This document shows, one piece after another, positions 15,901-24,829 of a DNA stretch of 64,000 bases. The notes beneath the pieces are model-generated. The model saw only the letters and a program-made list of their open reading frames with translations, did no database searches and was not told the DNA's origin. The DNA is from Leucobacter zeae. Its GTDB lineage: Bacteria; Actinomycetota; Actinomycetes; Actinomycetales; Microbacteriaceae. Position numbers and translations under genes: made by a program. Position 1 is the stretch's first letter. The number at the start of each line of letters is the position of its first letter. Location: positions 371,089 to 435,088 of the forward strand of contig NZ_QYAB01000001.1 of assembly GCF_016758175.1 (NCBI RefSeq), in the 5' to 3' direction.

Positions 15901-16164
15901 CCTCCCTCACGTTTTTTGCCGTGAAGGCACGTAGTGCCTGTCGGAGCGGATCTGCGTGGAGCGCCGTCGGAGCGGGAGACCTGCATGGCTGACCGGAGGG
16001 AGGACGGGCGAGGATCCTGCGGTCTGGGAACCCCGAGGGGAGCGAAGCGGCGGGGTTGCCGGACCGGTGGCGTGGAGCGCTGGCCGCCGTAGACTGCCGC
16101 AGGCTTCACGGCAAGAAAACGGGGCGTAGCCCCGAACAAGGAGCGGGCCGGCCTCTGTGCCGGC
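15901..16164. repeat. structured non-coding repeat, copy 1
   Basis: About 264 bp nearly identical to 53554-53815. It begins CCTCCCTCACGTTTTTTGCC and carries inverted sequences TTGCCGTGAAG (15916-15926) and CTTCACGGCAA (16104-16114) about 180 bp apart. Inside are several short hairpins with GTA or GGA loops: GGCAC-GTA-GTGCC, GGGGC-GTA-GCCCC, CCGGC...GCCGG. It lies between divergent gene clusters (15887 leftward, 16217 rightward). The block could be a MITE, a transfer or replication site, or a structured RNA. The leftward open frame through it is probably not a gene. Confidence 0.8.
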
Positions 16165-16216
16165 TCGTCCCGGCGCGCGGAGCGCGCACCCTGCGCAGCA
16201 GCCCGCTTCGAGGGGC

Positions 16217-17515
16217 ATGAGCAGTTCAGCGTTCAATCAGCGGGCGAAACGAGCCGAAGAAGCGCGCACCGAGCGCAGCCAGGAACAGGACCAGGCCGAG
16301 CGGATCGCTCGGCAGGAGATCCGTTTCCACGAGGAGCGAGGCTTCCTGAGGCGTGTCGGCGTGACGCGCCTGATCCTCGTCAACGCCGGCGTCGGACGTC
16401 CGGGGAATGGCAGGGTGTTCCTCGAGGCGCGCTCCACGCGGGTGTCAGGCGAGATCCTGATCACCTTCGGCGGCTTTGCCGGGATCTGCGCTGGCATCCT
16501 GTTCGGAAGGATCTTCGGATCGTTCGCTGCCGGGGTCTGGTGTGCGCTTACCGGCTTCCTCGTCACTGCGGGAATCTTGGCGCTCGTGTCCCGTCCCCGG
16601 ATCCTTCGGCTCGAGACCACGCTGCAGGAGTGGATGGACCCACGGTCGGCGGTGTCCCCGGTGCGAGAACACGTGTACTCGGATCGGCTGCTGTCGGGTG
16701 GGCAGGATCGGACCGCGCTCTCGATTCGAAATGCGATGCGGCGTCTCGACCGGACGGTGGAGCTCAAGGGGCGGTCAACTCTGATGGAGCTGAAGATCGA
16801 CTCTCCGGAGCTCTCGCAGGCGCGCGACGGCCGCTTCGACGTGTCCCAGGCGCGGGAGCTCGTGTACCTGTTCGACCCGATGATCAACGGGAACTTGAGC
16901 GGGATGTTCGAGGACGAGGGGTCGATCCGGTTCAACCCGACGAGCCCGTACACGGTGTTCGACACGTATGCGATGGAGAAGCGCGGGGACCTCGCGCTCG
17001 CGATCACGCAAACAATCACGAACTCATGGGTGCAGAACACCGTGTCGAACAAGTCGGCCGGCCGGCGCTACATGGTGATCCGCGAGGAAGGCTGGCGAGA
17101 TATGAAGACGCTCCAGGCGCTCGAAGCACACGAGCTGCAGTTGAAGCTCTCCGGCGAGTTCGGCATCACCATGGTGATGATCGTGCACGAGGACGGTGAC
17201 TTCGACACCGGAGGCGAACAGGAAAGGCAACTCGCTCAGAAGCTCCTCCGCGGTTACGCGAACACGATCACGTTCTACCAGAACCAGAACACCTTGAAGC
17301 GGGCGGTCGCGACGGGGACGATGACGCAGGGCGAGGCCGATGTGGTGCGCGGGTTCGACCGGGGCGAGTTCCTCTTGAAGGCCGGCGAGCGGTCGTATGT
17401 GATCAACTCGCGCCCGACGTCTACGGAGTGGGAACGGTCCCTGTTCGACACCGACAACGCGATGAGACATCGCGACGAAGAACACCAGAACGCAATTCAA
17501 AAGGAGGCCGCATAG
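16217..17515 (+). CDS. VirB4-like T4SS ATPase remnant or variant without Walker A
   Basis: ATG 16217, GAGGGG upstream, 432 aa. Residues 80-124 are a hydrophobic pair of helices (ILITFGGFAGICAGILFG, VWCALTGFLVTAGILALV). From about residue 170 the sequence follows the second half of VirB4/TraC-like ATPases: LSGMFEDEGSIRFNP, FDTYAMEKRGDLALAITQ, the Walker-B-like YMVIREEGWRDM (about 285), then FGITMVMIVHEDGDF, FYQNQNTLKRA and STEWERSLFDTDNAMRHR. The P-loop that should precede these is missing and the total is about half the usual length. It is followed by a coupled gene at 17515. It may be a degraded or specialised transfer ATPase. Confidence 0.65.
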   Translation: MSSSAFNQRAKRAEEARTERSQEQDQAERIARQEIRFHEERGFLRRVGVTRLILVNAGVGRPGNGRVFLEARSTRVSGEILITFGGFAGICAGILFGRIFGSFAAGVWCALTGFLVTAGILALVSRPRILRLETTLQEWMDPRSAVSPVREHVYSDRLLSGGQDRTALSIRNAMRRLDRTVELKGRSTLMELKIDSPELSQARDGRFDVSQARELVYLFDPMINGNLSGMFEDEGSIRFNPTSPYTVFDTYAMEKRGDLALAITQTITNSWVQNTVSNKSAGRRYMVIREEGWRDMKTLQALEAHELQLKLSGEFGITMVMIVHEDGDFDTGGEQERQLAQKLLRGYANTITFYQNQNTLKRAVATGTMTQGEADVVRGFDRGEFLLKAGERSYVINSRPTSTEWERSLFDTDNAMRHRDEEHQNAIQKEAA

Positions 17516-18012
17516 TGGCAGCGGATACCGGCGTCGGGCAGCTCACGAAGGAACTCAGGCAGTCCCTAGCGGAGCTGTCGCCCGCTCCCGAGGATCCTCT
17601 GTTCCGGGAGGCGTGGGACGGGATGGTGAGCCTCACGAATCTCGCCGGCGCGCGGCTGCTCGAGTCCCGTTTCGGGCGCGACACCGCGGCCGCGGCCGAG
17701 GTGCAGGCGTACCTGTTCCACCTGGAGAAGGTCGCCGTTGTCGGCCGCGAAGCACCGTTGCAGATCCCTCTGCTGACCATGCGGACGTGGAAGGCGCTCG
17801 GGCGATACATCGACGCGACGCACGACAGCGACGAGCTGTTCGGGTATCTGATCGCGGTGCCGTCAATCGGCGCCGCGGTGTCGGAGTACGCGTCACGATC
17901 GCTCGGCCGGCACGCGGCACCGCTGGTGTCCGTGCTCACCCTCATGGTTCGCGCTGGCTCGGTGTACCAGGACGCTCTGCAGCGCACCCCAACCGCGCTG
18001 CGGGGCATGTAG
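17515..18012 (+). CDS. hypothetical transfer-region protein (165 aa)
   Basis: GTG 17515 overlaps the preceding TAG by one base and has AAGGAGG just upstream. The protein is helical and soluble: FREAWDGMVSLTNLAGARLL, AYLFHLEKVAVVGREAP, MRTWKALGRYID, and a slightly hydrophobic C-terminal segment LVSVLTLMVRAGS. No known motif. Its place between the VirB4-like gene and the coupling protein gene, with an SD sequence, suggests a component of the DNA-transfer apparatus. Confidence 0.65.
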   Translation: MAADTGVGQLTKELRQSLAELSPAPEDPLFREAWDGMVSLTNLAGARLLESRFGRDTAAAAEVQAYLFHLEKVAVVGREAPLQIPLLTMRTWKALGRYIDATHDSDELFGYLIAVPSIGAAVSEYASRSLGRHAAPLVSVLTLMVRAGSVYQDALQRTPTALRGM

Positions 18013-18030
18013 AACGAAGGAGATATCCGA

Positions 18031-19851
18031 ATGTCGGAATATGCACGGAGGCAGGCGCCGGCGACGAAGCTGGGGCGGTTCCTACGCCTCATGGGACCGT
18101 ACGAACGGGCGATGCTCCTCATCGGGGTCCCGGTGCTAGTGCTGGTCGGTCTGCAATTCATCACGCAGATGGCGGTAGTCGCGATCAACCGGTCCGACTT
18201 CGGGTTCTTCAACCCGATCCTCTATCTGGGGCTCTGGGGTGCGGCAGATCCCGCGGCCCGCTACGGTGTTGCGGGCGGCGGGGTGCTGCACTGGATCATC
18301 CTGGGGCTGCTGATTGCGGGGATCATCACTGGACTGGCGTTCTGGAACCGGGCGCATGCTCGGAAACGGCGCGACCCGCAGTTGCGGCGAGGGCTGGCGG
18401 AGATGAAGTCCGTGGTGGAACAGCTCGGCGTGAAGCAGCTCGTGCTCGAGCGAGGACCGAAGCTCGCGCCCTCGCTGCAACCGGATCAGATCGTCCCGCA
18501 GCGGGTCGGGTATCGAGTCGGGTCGTACCGGGGCGTCGACGTGTGGACGCGTGCCGAGGATCCCACGATCGTGATCGGGCCGTCGAGGTCGGGCAAGGGG
18601 TTCCGGCTCTTGCTCGGCTGGATCATGGACGCACCGGGTGCGGTGATCACGACGTCGGTAAAGATGGACAACGCGAAACTCACGATGCGCGCGCGTCAGC
18701 GCTTGGGATCCCCGGTGCTGGTGTGGGCGCCTGGAATCGAAGGTGGGCGGGAACTCGGGCATACGCTCTCCTGGGACATCACCGAGGGATGCGTTGACGA
18801 GGGCGTACTGATCCGCCGGATCAACGCGCTCATCCCCTCGGATGCGTTCTCCGGGTCGACGTCGAACGGCGGGCACTGGGACACCCTGGGCCGGCAGTTG
18901 GCTTCCGCCCTGTTCCATGCGGCCGCGTGCGGGGGCCTCGACGTCGACGCGATCTGGACCTGGGTGGCGAACCCGAAGAAGGCTCTTGCCGCTGTTGACC
19001 TGATCCGAGAGCATCCCGCGGGGATCCGGGAACGCGCTGATCAGTTGGAGTACGTGCTGGGATTGCCCCCGGAGCAGCTCGCGACGAGCTGGGGGGTGCT
19101 GCCCACGGTGCTCGCGTTCATGGATTCGCGTGCTGCCCGCGAGTGGCTGAAGCCCACGACGGAGGAGCGCGTCGACCTGGTGCGATTCCTGCTCGACCGC
19201 GGCACGCTGTACATCGTGGGCGACAAGAACTCGGCGCCGGCGTACGTCCGTCTGGTGGATGCGCTGCTCGCCGAGATCGACTACATCACGAAGGGCCTCG
19301 CGGCCGCGTCGCCGGGATCGCGCATGGACCCCGCGGTCACCTACGTGCTCGACGAGCTCGGCAACCTCGCCTACCAGGGCTTCTACGAGCTGATTACCGC
19401 CGGCGGTGGATACGGAAGGGTCGGAGTCGGCGTCTTCCAGTCCCGCAACCAGCTCGATGAGTTCGGTGACGGGAAGACCGGGAAGACGCTCTGGGACGCT
19501 GCGGTCGCGAAGATCGTGCTCCCGGGCGGCGGCGATGCCCAGTCGCTCGGCGAGATCGCTGAGCTCGTCGGGAAGACGTGGGTGGAACGCGAGTCTCACA
19601 CGATCGGTTCCGGACAGCCCTCGAAGCAGCTTTCAGCGGAGCGTGAGGAGATCTTCTCGAAGGACGACATTCGCACCCTCGACCAGAAGTACGCGCTGAT
19701 GTTCTATCGGAACCTCCGAGCTGTGGTCCCGGAAACCACGCCGTTCAGTGAGCACCCCCGGTTCGCGGAGTGCATGTCCGACGCCGAGCAGGTCGACGAT
19801 TCGTTCCGCGCGAACTCGATCTACGCGGAAGAACTCACATCGCGTAGGTAG
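18031..19851 (+). CDS. VirD4/TraG-type conjugative coupling protein
   Basis: 606 aa. Two N-terminal membrane segments (residues about 28-50 and 90-110), then a cytoplasmic ATPase. The Walker A motif is VIGPSRSGKGFRLL (near residue 183), with GSTSNGGHWD following, and the Walker B is TYVLDELGNL (about 438-447). GVFQSRNQLDEFG and WDAAVAKIVLPGG match the TraG/VirD4 C-terminal half. These hexameric ATPases link the relaxosome to the secretion channel and pump DNA across the membrane. AAGGAG upstream of ATG 18031 supports the start. It is the best preserved transfer gene besides the relaxase. It is preceded by the 17515 gene and followed 4 nt later by an HNH-like gene. Confidence 0.92.
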   Translation: MSEYARRQAPATKLGRFLRLMGPYERAMLLIGVPVLVLVGLQFITQMAVVAINRSDFGFFNPILYLGLWGAADPAARYGVAGGGVLHWIILGLLIAGIITGLAFWNRAHARKRRDPQLRRGLAEMKSVVEQLGVKQLVLERGPKLAPSLQPDQIVPQRVGYRVGSYRGVDVWTRAEDPTIVIGPSRSGKGFRLLLGWIMDAPGAVITTSVKMDNAKLTMRARQRLGSPVLVWAPGIEGGRELGHTLSWDITEGCVDEGVLIRRINALIPSDAFSGSTSNGGHWDTLGRQLASALFHAAACGGLDVDAIWTWVANPKKALAAVDLIREHPAGIRERADQLEYVLGLPPEQLATSWGVLPTVLAFMDSRAAREWLKPTTEERVDLVRFLLDRGTLYIVGDKNSAPAYVRLVDALLAEIDYITKGLAAASPGSRMDPAVTYVLDELGNLAYQGFYELITAGGGYGRVGVGVFQSRNQLDEFGDGKTGKTLWDAAVAKIVLPGGGDAQSLGEIAELVGKTWVERESHTIGSGQPSKQLSAEREEIFSKDDIRTLDQKYALMFYRNLRAVVPETTPFSEHPRFAECMSDAEQVDDSFRANSIYAEELTSRR

Positions 19852-19855
19852 TCGG

Positions 19856-20266
19856 ATGCGTGAGCTGAGCCCGTGGGCGATTCGGTCGCGCGGCCGCGAG
19901 GATCACCGGGCACGGTATGCCCGGTACATCGCGTCGCGCGCCTGGTTCGCGCGACGGGAGCAGTGGGTGTCCGACGAGCGCGCTCGCACGTGCTCGCAGA
20001 TGGTTCGCTGCTGGGGCGGGTGCGGGAACGATTGGCGGCTCGAGCGGGACGATATGCACCATGTCTCGTATGTGAGGCTCGGCGACGAGGCGCACGAGGA
20101 TCTCTGGCCGCTGTGCCGTGGCTGCCATGACGCGCTGCACCAGCTGATGGACTCGACGAGGTCGTGGCGGAAGCTCCACCGGGAGCTCGCGAATGAGCAA
20201 GCGATCGCGATCGTCCGTGCGCGGTTCTCGGCCGCGCCGCGGGTCAGACTCCGCGACTATCTCTGA
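19856..20266 (+). CDS. HNH-nuclease-like zinc protein
   Basis: 136 aa, ATG 19856, 4 nt after the coupling-protein stop. The pattern CSQMVRCWGGCGNDW, then DDMHHVSYVRLGDEAHEDLWPLC-RGCHDALHQ, is the HNH arrangement: zinc-binding cysteine pairs, the HH of the active centre and the terminal H. A basic N-terminal extension precedes it. The HNH fold is supported; the target is unknown. HNH proteins occur in mobile elements as homing-type nucleases or toxins. It is likely part of the transfer-region operon and is followed by a terminator. Confidence 0.75.
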   Translation: MRELSPWAIRSRGREDHRARYARYIASRAWFARREQWVSDERARTCSQMVRCWGGCGNDWRLERDDMHHVSYVRLGDEAHEDLWPLCRGCHDALHQLMDSTRSWRKLHRELANEQAIAIVRARFSAAPRVRLRDYL

Positions 20267-20272
20267 CGTCGA

Positions 20273-20309
20273 CGAAAGCGCCGCCCGTACTGCGCGGGCG
20301 GCGTTTTCG
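20273..20309 (+). terminator. rho-independent terminator after the transfer genes
   Basis: CGAAAGCGCCGCCCG (20273-20287) pairs with CGGGCGGCGTTTTCG (20295-20309): 15 bp with one G-T pair and a 7-nt loop. It follows the HNH-like gene by 6 nt. Confidence 0.8.
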
Positions 20310-20360
20310 TGTGTTGAGGCGGACGAAGCGGTCGGCCGCTCGATGAGGAAGTAGGCAGTG

Positions 20361-20702
20361 ATGGCTGAGATGATTCGAGTACGGCTGGGCTCCAAGCCGC
20401 CCCGATACCTGGATGCGACCGACGGCAAGCGGCAGACGCTCTACGTCGACGTCGCCGAGAGTGGCTTTGCCGAGTTCCATGCTCGGATGCGGTACGCAGG
20501 GCCTCGGATGGTGGGGGCGACGGAGCACCGGTATCTGCTGTCCGCGATCGAGACGCCCGAGGGGCGTCGGCCCGAAACGTGGGCCGAGCCCTCTGCGTAT
20601 GTCCGGGCCTACGGAGTGGACCGATATGAAGGCGCACGCGAGATGCAGCGCATGGAGCGAGACCGCGAGTTGTCATCCCCCGGACTCGGACTTCGGCCAT
20701 GA
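20361..20702 (+). CDS. hypothetical protein (113 aa)
   Basis: ATG 20361 (a GTG at 20358 is in frame just before it). Begins MAEMIRVRLGSKPPRYLD, with a central RYAGPRMVGATEHRYLLSAI and a basic, Arg-rich end MERDRELSSPGLGLRP. Mixed beta-like strands and a charged C-terminus suggest a small soluble protein. It follows the terminator at 20273 and precedes the 20773 gene; the two may form an operon. No family recognised. Confidence 0.55.
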   Translation: MAEMIRVRLGSKPPRYLDATDGKRQTLYVDVAESGFAEFHARMRYAGPRMVGATEHRYLLSAIETPEGRRPETWAEPSAYVRAYGVDRYEGAREMQRMERDRELSSPGLGLRP

Positions 20703-20772
20703 CGTCCGGACATACGAGTTCTCACAATCACCACGAAGAGCGCCACCTTGGCGGGAATGGAGTACACAAGTC

Positions 20773-21549
20773 ATGACGAGATTGAACTGGGACCGGATGA
20801 AGGAGCTCACCGCGATGATGCGGCAGCGCGCAGCGCTCCACAACATCCCCGAGAATGCCGGGCGCGACGCGTTCCTCGCGCACCACGACGCGCTGGTAGC
20901 TGAGGGCGTCACGACGTCGAGGATGCGCGAGCGCATGGCAGAGGTCGAACCGACCGGAGTGGACGCGATGGACTTCGCCGTCCCGGCCTACTTCGATTCG
21001 GTCTATGTCGAGTCGGGTTACGCCGATGTACCCGAGCTCACAGAGGCAAGAGAGGCGTGGGTTGAAGCCAGACAGGCGGGCGAACATGACGCCGCACAGT
21101 TCCGGAATACGATCAGCCAGCTTGGCCCGCACGCTCCCGAACTTGCCGGTCAGCTTTCCAATGCCGTCGTCGACGTCGACGGATTGCGCCGTGTTGACGA
21201 GCACCGAGCACTGGTTCTCACACGAGCAGAGGAACTCGTGACGGCGGGACGCGTGCCTCGCGACACGGTGTTCGAGTTGCAGGACCGCAGCGCAGGGCTC
21301 ACGGTCGATGAGCTCGTGTTGAAGGTCAATGGCTATGTCGAGCACGCCGGCATCTCCGGTGCTGAGCGGGTCTATCTGCAAGCCGCCTCGATCGACGGTC
21401 CGGACGCAATCAGGTGGGATGACGCTGTTCGAACGGCAGAGCTAAAGCAGAACGTTGGCCCGTCCCTCGAGCAGGCACAGGACCAATGGCCTGGTCTCGG
21501 TGCGACCGCGTCGATTGCCCAGGAGGCGCAGCGAGGGCCGGGTATGTAG
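20773..21549 (+). CDS. hypothetical helical protein (258 aa)
   Basis: ATG 20773, GGAG at about 20758. The protein is acidic and alpha-helical with repeated A/E/D/R-rich segments (RERMAEVEPTGVDAMDF, LTEAREAWVEARQAGEHD, TISQLGPHAPELAGQLSNAV, AEELVTAGRVPRDTVFEL). Long coiled segments but no membrane segment. An earlier in-frame ATG would lengthen it, but the upstream part has no protein character. It could be a scaffold or accessory transfer protein; the function cannot be assigned. Confidence 0.55.
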   Translation: MTRLNWDRMKELTAMMRQRAALHNIPENAGRDAFLAHHDALVAEGVTTSRMRERMAEVEPTGVDAMDFAVPAYFDSVYVESGYADVPELTEAREAWVEARQAGEHDAAQFRNTISQLGPHAPELAGQLSNAVVDVDGLRRVDEHRALVLTRAEELVTAGRVPRDTVFELQDRSAGLTVDELVLKVNGYVEHAGISGAERVYLQAASIDGPDAIRWDDAVRTAELKQNVGPSLEQAQDQWPGLGATASIAQEAQRGPGM

Positions 21550-21838
21550 GCAATCCTCGAGGCTCTGTGACGGCGGCAGTTTGATCCACCGTTCATGGTG
21601 GGTTGAACTACCGTCTTCGCTATTGAGGCGGTCCGAGTGACCTGAAGTGCTGGATGGAGTTGTGTCGCTCCAGATGGACGGGCGCGGCATTAGTCCGCCC
21701 CCGTCGTCGATACTGCCGAATTCGTTCGCCCCTCGTAACGTCGTTCTTGATGCACGAACAGACACGAGTGGGGCCCCTCTGTCCATGACAGAGGGGCCCC
21801 ACTCGTTCACCGGTTCAGGTCATCTCATGCGGAAACGC
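21550..21838. other. intergenic stretch with a strong terminator
   Basis: About 290 bp between the helical protein gene and the leftward LPXTG gene. The only structure I see is the 20-bp-arm palindrome at 21764-21806; no other conserved feature is visible. Confidence 0.5.
21764..21806. terminator. bidirectional terminator (20-bp perfect stem)
   Basis: ACGAGTGGGGCCCCTCTGTC (21764-21783) pairs perfectly with its inverse at 21787-21806 with CAT as the loop. It ends the leftward LPXTG gene (stop at 21839) and can stop transcription from the left as well. Confidence 0.85.
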
Positions 21839-24064
21839 CTAAGCCATGCGGCGGCGTGCGAGTACGAGTGCTCCACCACCCAGGCCGAGTGCGAGGGTAG
21901 CACCCACGGCCCAAAGGGCAATGTTCTGACCACCGGTCACGGGGAGCGGCGCCTGTGTTGCAGGAGGTGCCACCGTGTCGAGCTCGGCAGCCGACGTGTT
22001 GCTCTCCACGGCGTCCCCATAGAGCGTGGTGCCCTGTGCGGTGGCCGTGTTGGTCAAAGCCTTGCCAGTCAGATCACCGGCGACCGCCGAGTACTCGGCA
22101 GTGCATGTGACGGACTCGCCCGGTTCGAGATCATCGTCGGTCGGGCACACAGGCTTGCCCAGCTTGCCCTTGCCGCTGAACTCACCCTCGTTGACCGTGA
22201 TGTCTTCCACAGGCACGTTGCCCGTGTTCGTGACCTCGAAAGTGTAGGTCACCTTCTGGCCCACCTTGGTGACCGTCTGAACATCAGCCGTCTTTACGAG
22301 TTCCAGCTTGGGTGCCGGAACGGTTTCCAGCTCCGCTGCAGACTCTTCGCTTACGACGGGCTTGCCCATCGGGGTCTCACCAGTCGCAGTAGCGGAGTTC
22401 GTCAGATTGTCGCCGGTGATGTCGGCTGCCACAGCCGTGTACACAGAGGTGCAGGTCACAGAGGCGCCGGGCTCGAGGGCCCCGGTCGGGCACTCAGGGT
22501 CCGCGAACTCGCCCTTGCCGCTGAACTCACCTTCGTCGATTGCGACGTTGTCGATCGCGATATTGCCGGTGTTGGTCACCTCAAACGAGTAGGTGATCTC
22601 CTGGCCGATCTTGGTGACCTTCTCGACGTCCGCGGTCTTCACGAGCGCGAGCGACGGAGCGGCAGGGGCGACCTCTGCCGAGGCCGTATTGTTCTCCTCG
22701 GAACCACGATCACTGATGGTCACGGTGTTCGTAACGGGCTCGGTGCCGGTGAGCTCGACTTCGTACACGAACGTGACGCTCTTTCCGACGGCGAGTCCCT
22801 GCGGCCTGACATTCGGGTTCTCCGGATCGTCGCTGAGATCGACCTCGTCGTAGGCCTCGATTCCGCTCGCAGGAATCTCTTCTCCTGCCGCGGGGACAGA
22901 CGTGCTCAGGCCATCGACCGAGATCAGCTTTCCACCGGTCGCAAGGTCGTCGACCAGGCTGACAGTGTCACCTACTGCCATGTCGTCATCGCCATCGTTC
23001 GTCACGGTGACGGAGTAGCGCACGGTCTGACCGTCTTCGAAGACCGGCGTGCCAACGACGCTCTTTGTTACCGACAGGTCGTACGAGCACATTACCCATT
23101 CAAGGGAGATGCGCGGCTCGGCGGCCGAGCCATCGGCGGTCACGTTCTGCGCAACGTTCGGATCGGCAACGAGCGCGGAGTTCGAGACGAACGTCGATCC
23201 GCCGCCACCACCACCGCCGACGAAATCTACACTGGTGCTGTCGCCGTTCTGGCCCCAGCTGGATGCTCCGCCACCGCCGCCGAAGAAGCCGCCACCGCCA
23301 CCGCCACCGGTGTCGGTGCTGTTGTCGTTTCCACCTGCACCGCCCTGAAGGCTGGCGCCGGCAGCGCCGTTCCAGTCGAAGTTCTGACCCGCGCTCTGCG
23401 GGTTCAACCCACCGGCACCGCCGATGTCGCTGCCACCGGCTCCGCCGCTAGGACGAGTGGAAGGGTTCTGGACTTGGCCGAGATCGTTACCGTCTCCTCC
23501 GGCAGCTCCCGGGTACACGGTGCCGCCTGAAACCGGAATCGAGTTACCCATGTCCGATCCACCGACGCCGCCTTGTCCAGCTTCAGTGGTATGGCCTCCG
23601 CCAGTACCGCCACCGCCGGCGGCAAGCAGCAAGAGATCACCGCCGATCGAGATCGAGGAGTGTCCGCCACCCCCGCCGCCAGAATGCAGCGAAGGTGAAC
23701 TGCTGCCTCCACTGGGCTGACCACCGGTACCGGCATCAGTACCGTTCGCGCCTACCGTGTACTCGATCGACTCGCCGGCATGCACGTCGATCGTTGCGCT
23801 TGCGAGCGCGCCGGCAGCATGCACTCCGCCATTAACTGCCACGCCACCAAAACCACCGGCGACGACTGCGTTCACCGAACAAACCCCGTCAGGAACGACA
23901 ACGTTCTGCGCGATTCCGCTCGTGAAGCTCACCGCTTCAGCGTTTGGAGCCGGGGCAGCTTGGGCCGCAGACGTGCCGACGATGAACGACATCCCGACCA
24001 CTGACGCAGTGACCAGCCATCCACTGGTTTTGCGCATGCGAGTACTTGGACTTTTGTGTCCCAT
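21839..24064 (-). CDS. LPXTG-anchored, glycine-rich surface protein with DUF11-like repeats
   Basis: 741 aa. A signal peptide lies in residues 1-37 (VTASVVGMSFIVGTSAAQAA). Residues about 70-290 are glycine-rich and low complexity (GGGGGGHSS, GGAGGNDN type repeats) with a possible beta-sandwich fold. Then come three to four repeats with YxFEVTNTGN and LEPGxSVTCTxxY, the same DUF11-like family seen in the adhesin at 8062. The end is LPVTGGQN, a hydrophobic helix and ARRRMA, an LPXTG sorting signal. The product is probably covalently wall-anchored and displayed. The gene starts in the 24065-24830 gap with several TTGGGG boxes, and a strong terminator lies at 21764. Confidence 0.85.
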   Translation of the reverse strand: MGHKSPSTRMRKTSGWLVTASVVGMSFIVGTSAAQAAPAPNAEAVSFTSGIAQNVVVPDGVCSVNAVVAGGFGGVAVNGGVHAAGALASATIDVHAGESIEYTVGANGTDAGTGGQPSGGSSSPSLHSGGGGGGHSSISIGGDLLLLAAGGGGTGGGHTTEAGQGGVGGSDMGNSIPVSGGTVYPGAAGGDGNDLGQVQNPSTRPSGGAGGSDIGGAGGLNPQSAGQNFDWNGAAGASLQGGAGGNDNSTDTGGGGGGGFFGGGGGASSWGQNGDSTSVDFVGGGGGGGSTFVSNSALVADPNVAQNVTADGSAAEPRISLEWVMCSYDLSVTKSVVGTPVFEDGQTVRYSVTVTNDGDDDMAVGDTVSLVDDLATGGKLISVDGLSTSVPAAGEEIPASGIEAYDEVDLSDDPENPNVRPQGLAVGKSVTFVYEVELTGTEPVTNTVTISDRGSEENNTASAEVAPAAPSLALVKTADVEKVTKIGQEITYSFEVTNTGNIAIDNVAIDEGEFSGKGEFADPECPTGALEPGASVTCTSVYTAVAADITGDNLTNSATATGETPMGKPVVSEESAAELETVPAPKLELVKTADVQTVTKVGQKVTYTFEVTNTGNVPVEDITVNEGEFSGKGKLGKPVCPTDDDLEPGESVTCTAEYSAVAGDLTGKALTNTATAQGTTLYGDAVESNTSAAELDTVAPPATQAPLPVTGGQNIALWAVGATLALGLGGGALVLARRRMA

Positions 24065-24829
24065 GAATCCCCCCGTTGAAATTCTTCACTTTTGGGGCAT
24101 AACAGATGTTGAAACCCCCATCAAATCTTGGTTTTTGTGGGAGGTATTTTCTAGTTCACCTTGCTGATGTTGGTGAAAAGACCCCCAAAACGGGGTCGAC
24201 ATCTAGGATCCCTCTATGCAGGGTGGCGGGACCGGCATACGCATACTACGCGCGCTCCAGGAAGCTGCCAATTCGCGATGCTTGAAGCAATGGGGTCGAG
24301 CGCCCCTGATGGGGGCGGGGCGCTCGACCTGCCCTTACCGAGAAGGTCCGTGTGTTAGAGATACTCGGGGCAAAGGCAATAGCGCTGACCATCACTTCGG
24401 GGGAGTGGGATCTTGCGCGTCATAATGCTATTCGGGAGCACAACGTACCCCCAGTGTTTCGCGAGAATGACCCCAGAAGAGGGGGCTTGGTCACATTGAA
24501 CTCACACCGAAGTGATCTGTGGCTTTAGGTCCTCAAGTGAAGATCGCCTCAGGTTCGAGATTGGCTGCGGACCGCGGCTAAGACGAACGGGTAGTGCTGA
24601 ACTGACGGCCATAACCGATGTTCACATTCTGCCGGTCACGGTCTGTGGATCACAGTTCTGGCGTGTGGTTTCAACCCACATATCGCTCGTTTGAGCGATG
24701 TGCAGCTGACTGGGTTCATTCGATGATGGAGCTTGGTCTGTTCCGGTGCGGATGGAGTTAAGGGTGATGGGGTCAAGGTTGCGTGGTGCTGCGATGTGCG
24801 CTGGTGACACAGGTCGGTGCACAACGACG
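24065..24829. other. 765-bp non-coding region upstream of the LPXTG gene
   Basis: No convincing gene. It contains AT-rich stretches and G-rich boxes near the LPXTG start (ACTTTTGGGGCATAAC, GAAACCCCC, GACCCCCAAAACGGGG), which suggest a controlled promoter. A 13-bp hairpin lies at 24294-24329. A few short open frames are present but lack start sites and protein character. Confidence 0.5.
24294..24329. terminator. 13-bp perfect stem-loop
   Basis: GGTCGAGCGCCCC (24294-24306) pairs with GGGGCGCTCGACC (24317-24329) with a 10-nt loop. It is a terminator-like hairpin in the middle of the non-coding region, with no obvious gene ending beside it. It may mark a lost gene. Confidence 0.5.

Noticed and set aside
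15907-16236. A leftward 109-residue frame through the structured repeat (RGYAPFSCREACGS)
   Set aside because: The same frame appears in the second repeat copy; composition follows hairpin DNA, no start site, and the similarity is at DNA level including loops.
21647-23530. A 627-residue frame opposite the LPXTG surface protein
   Set aside because: The antisense translation lacks a protein-like composition; the sense gene has a signal peptide and an LPXTG end.
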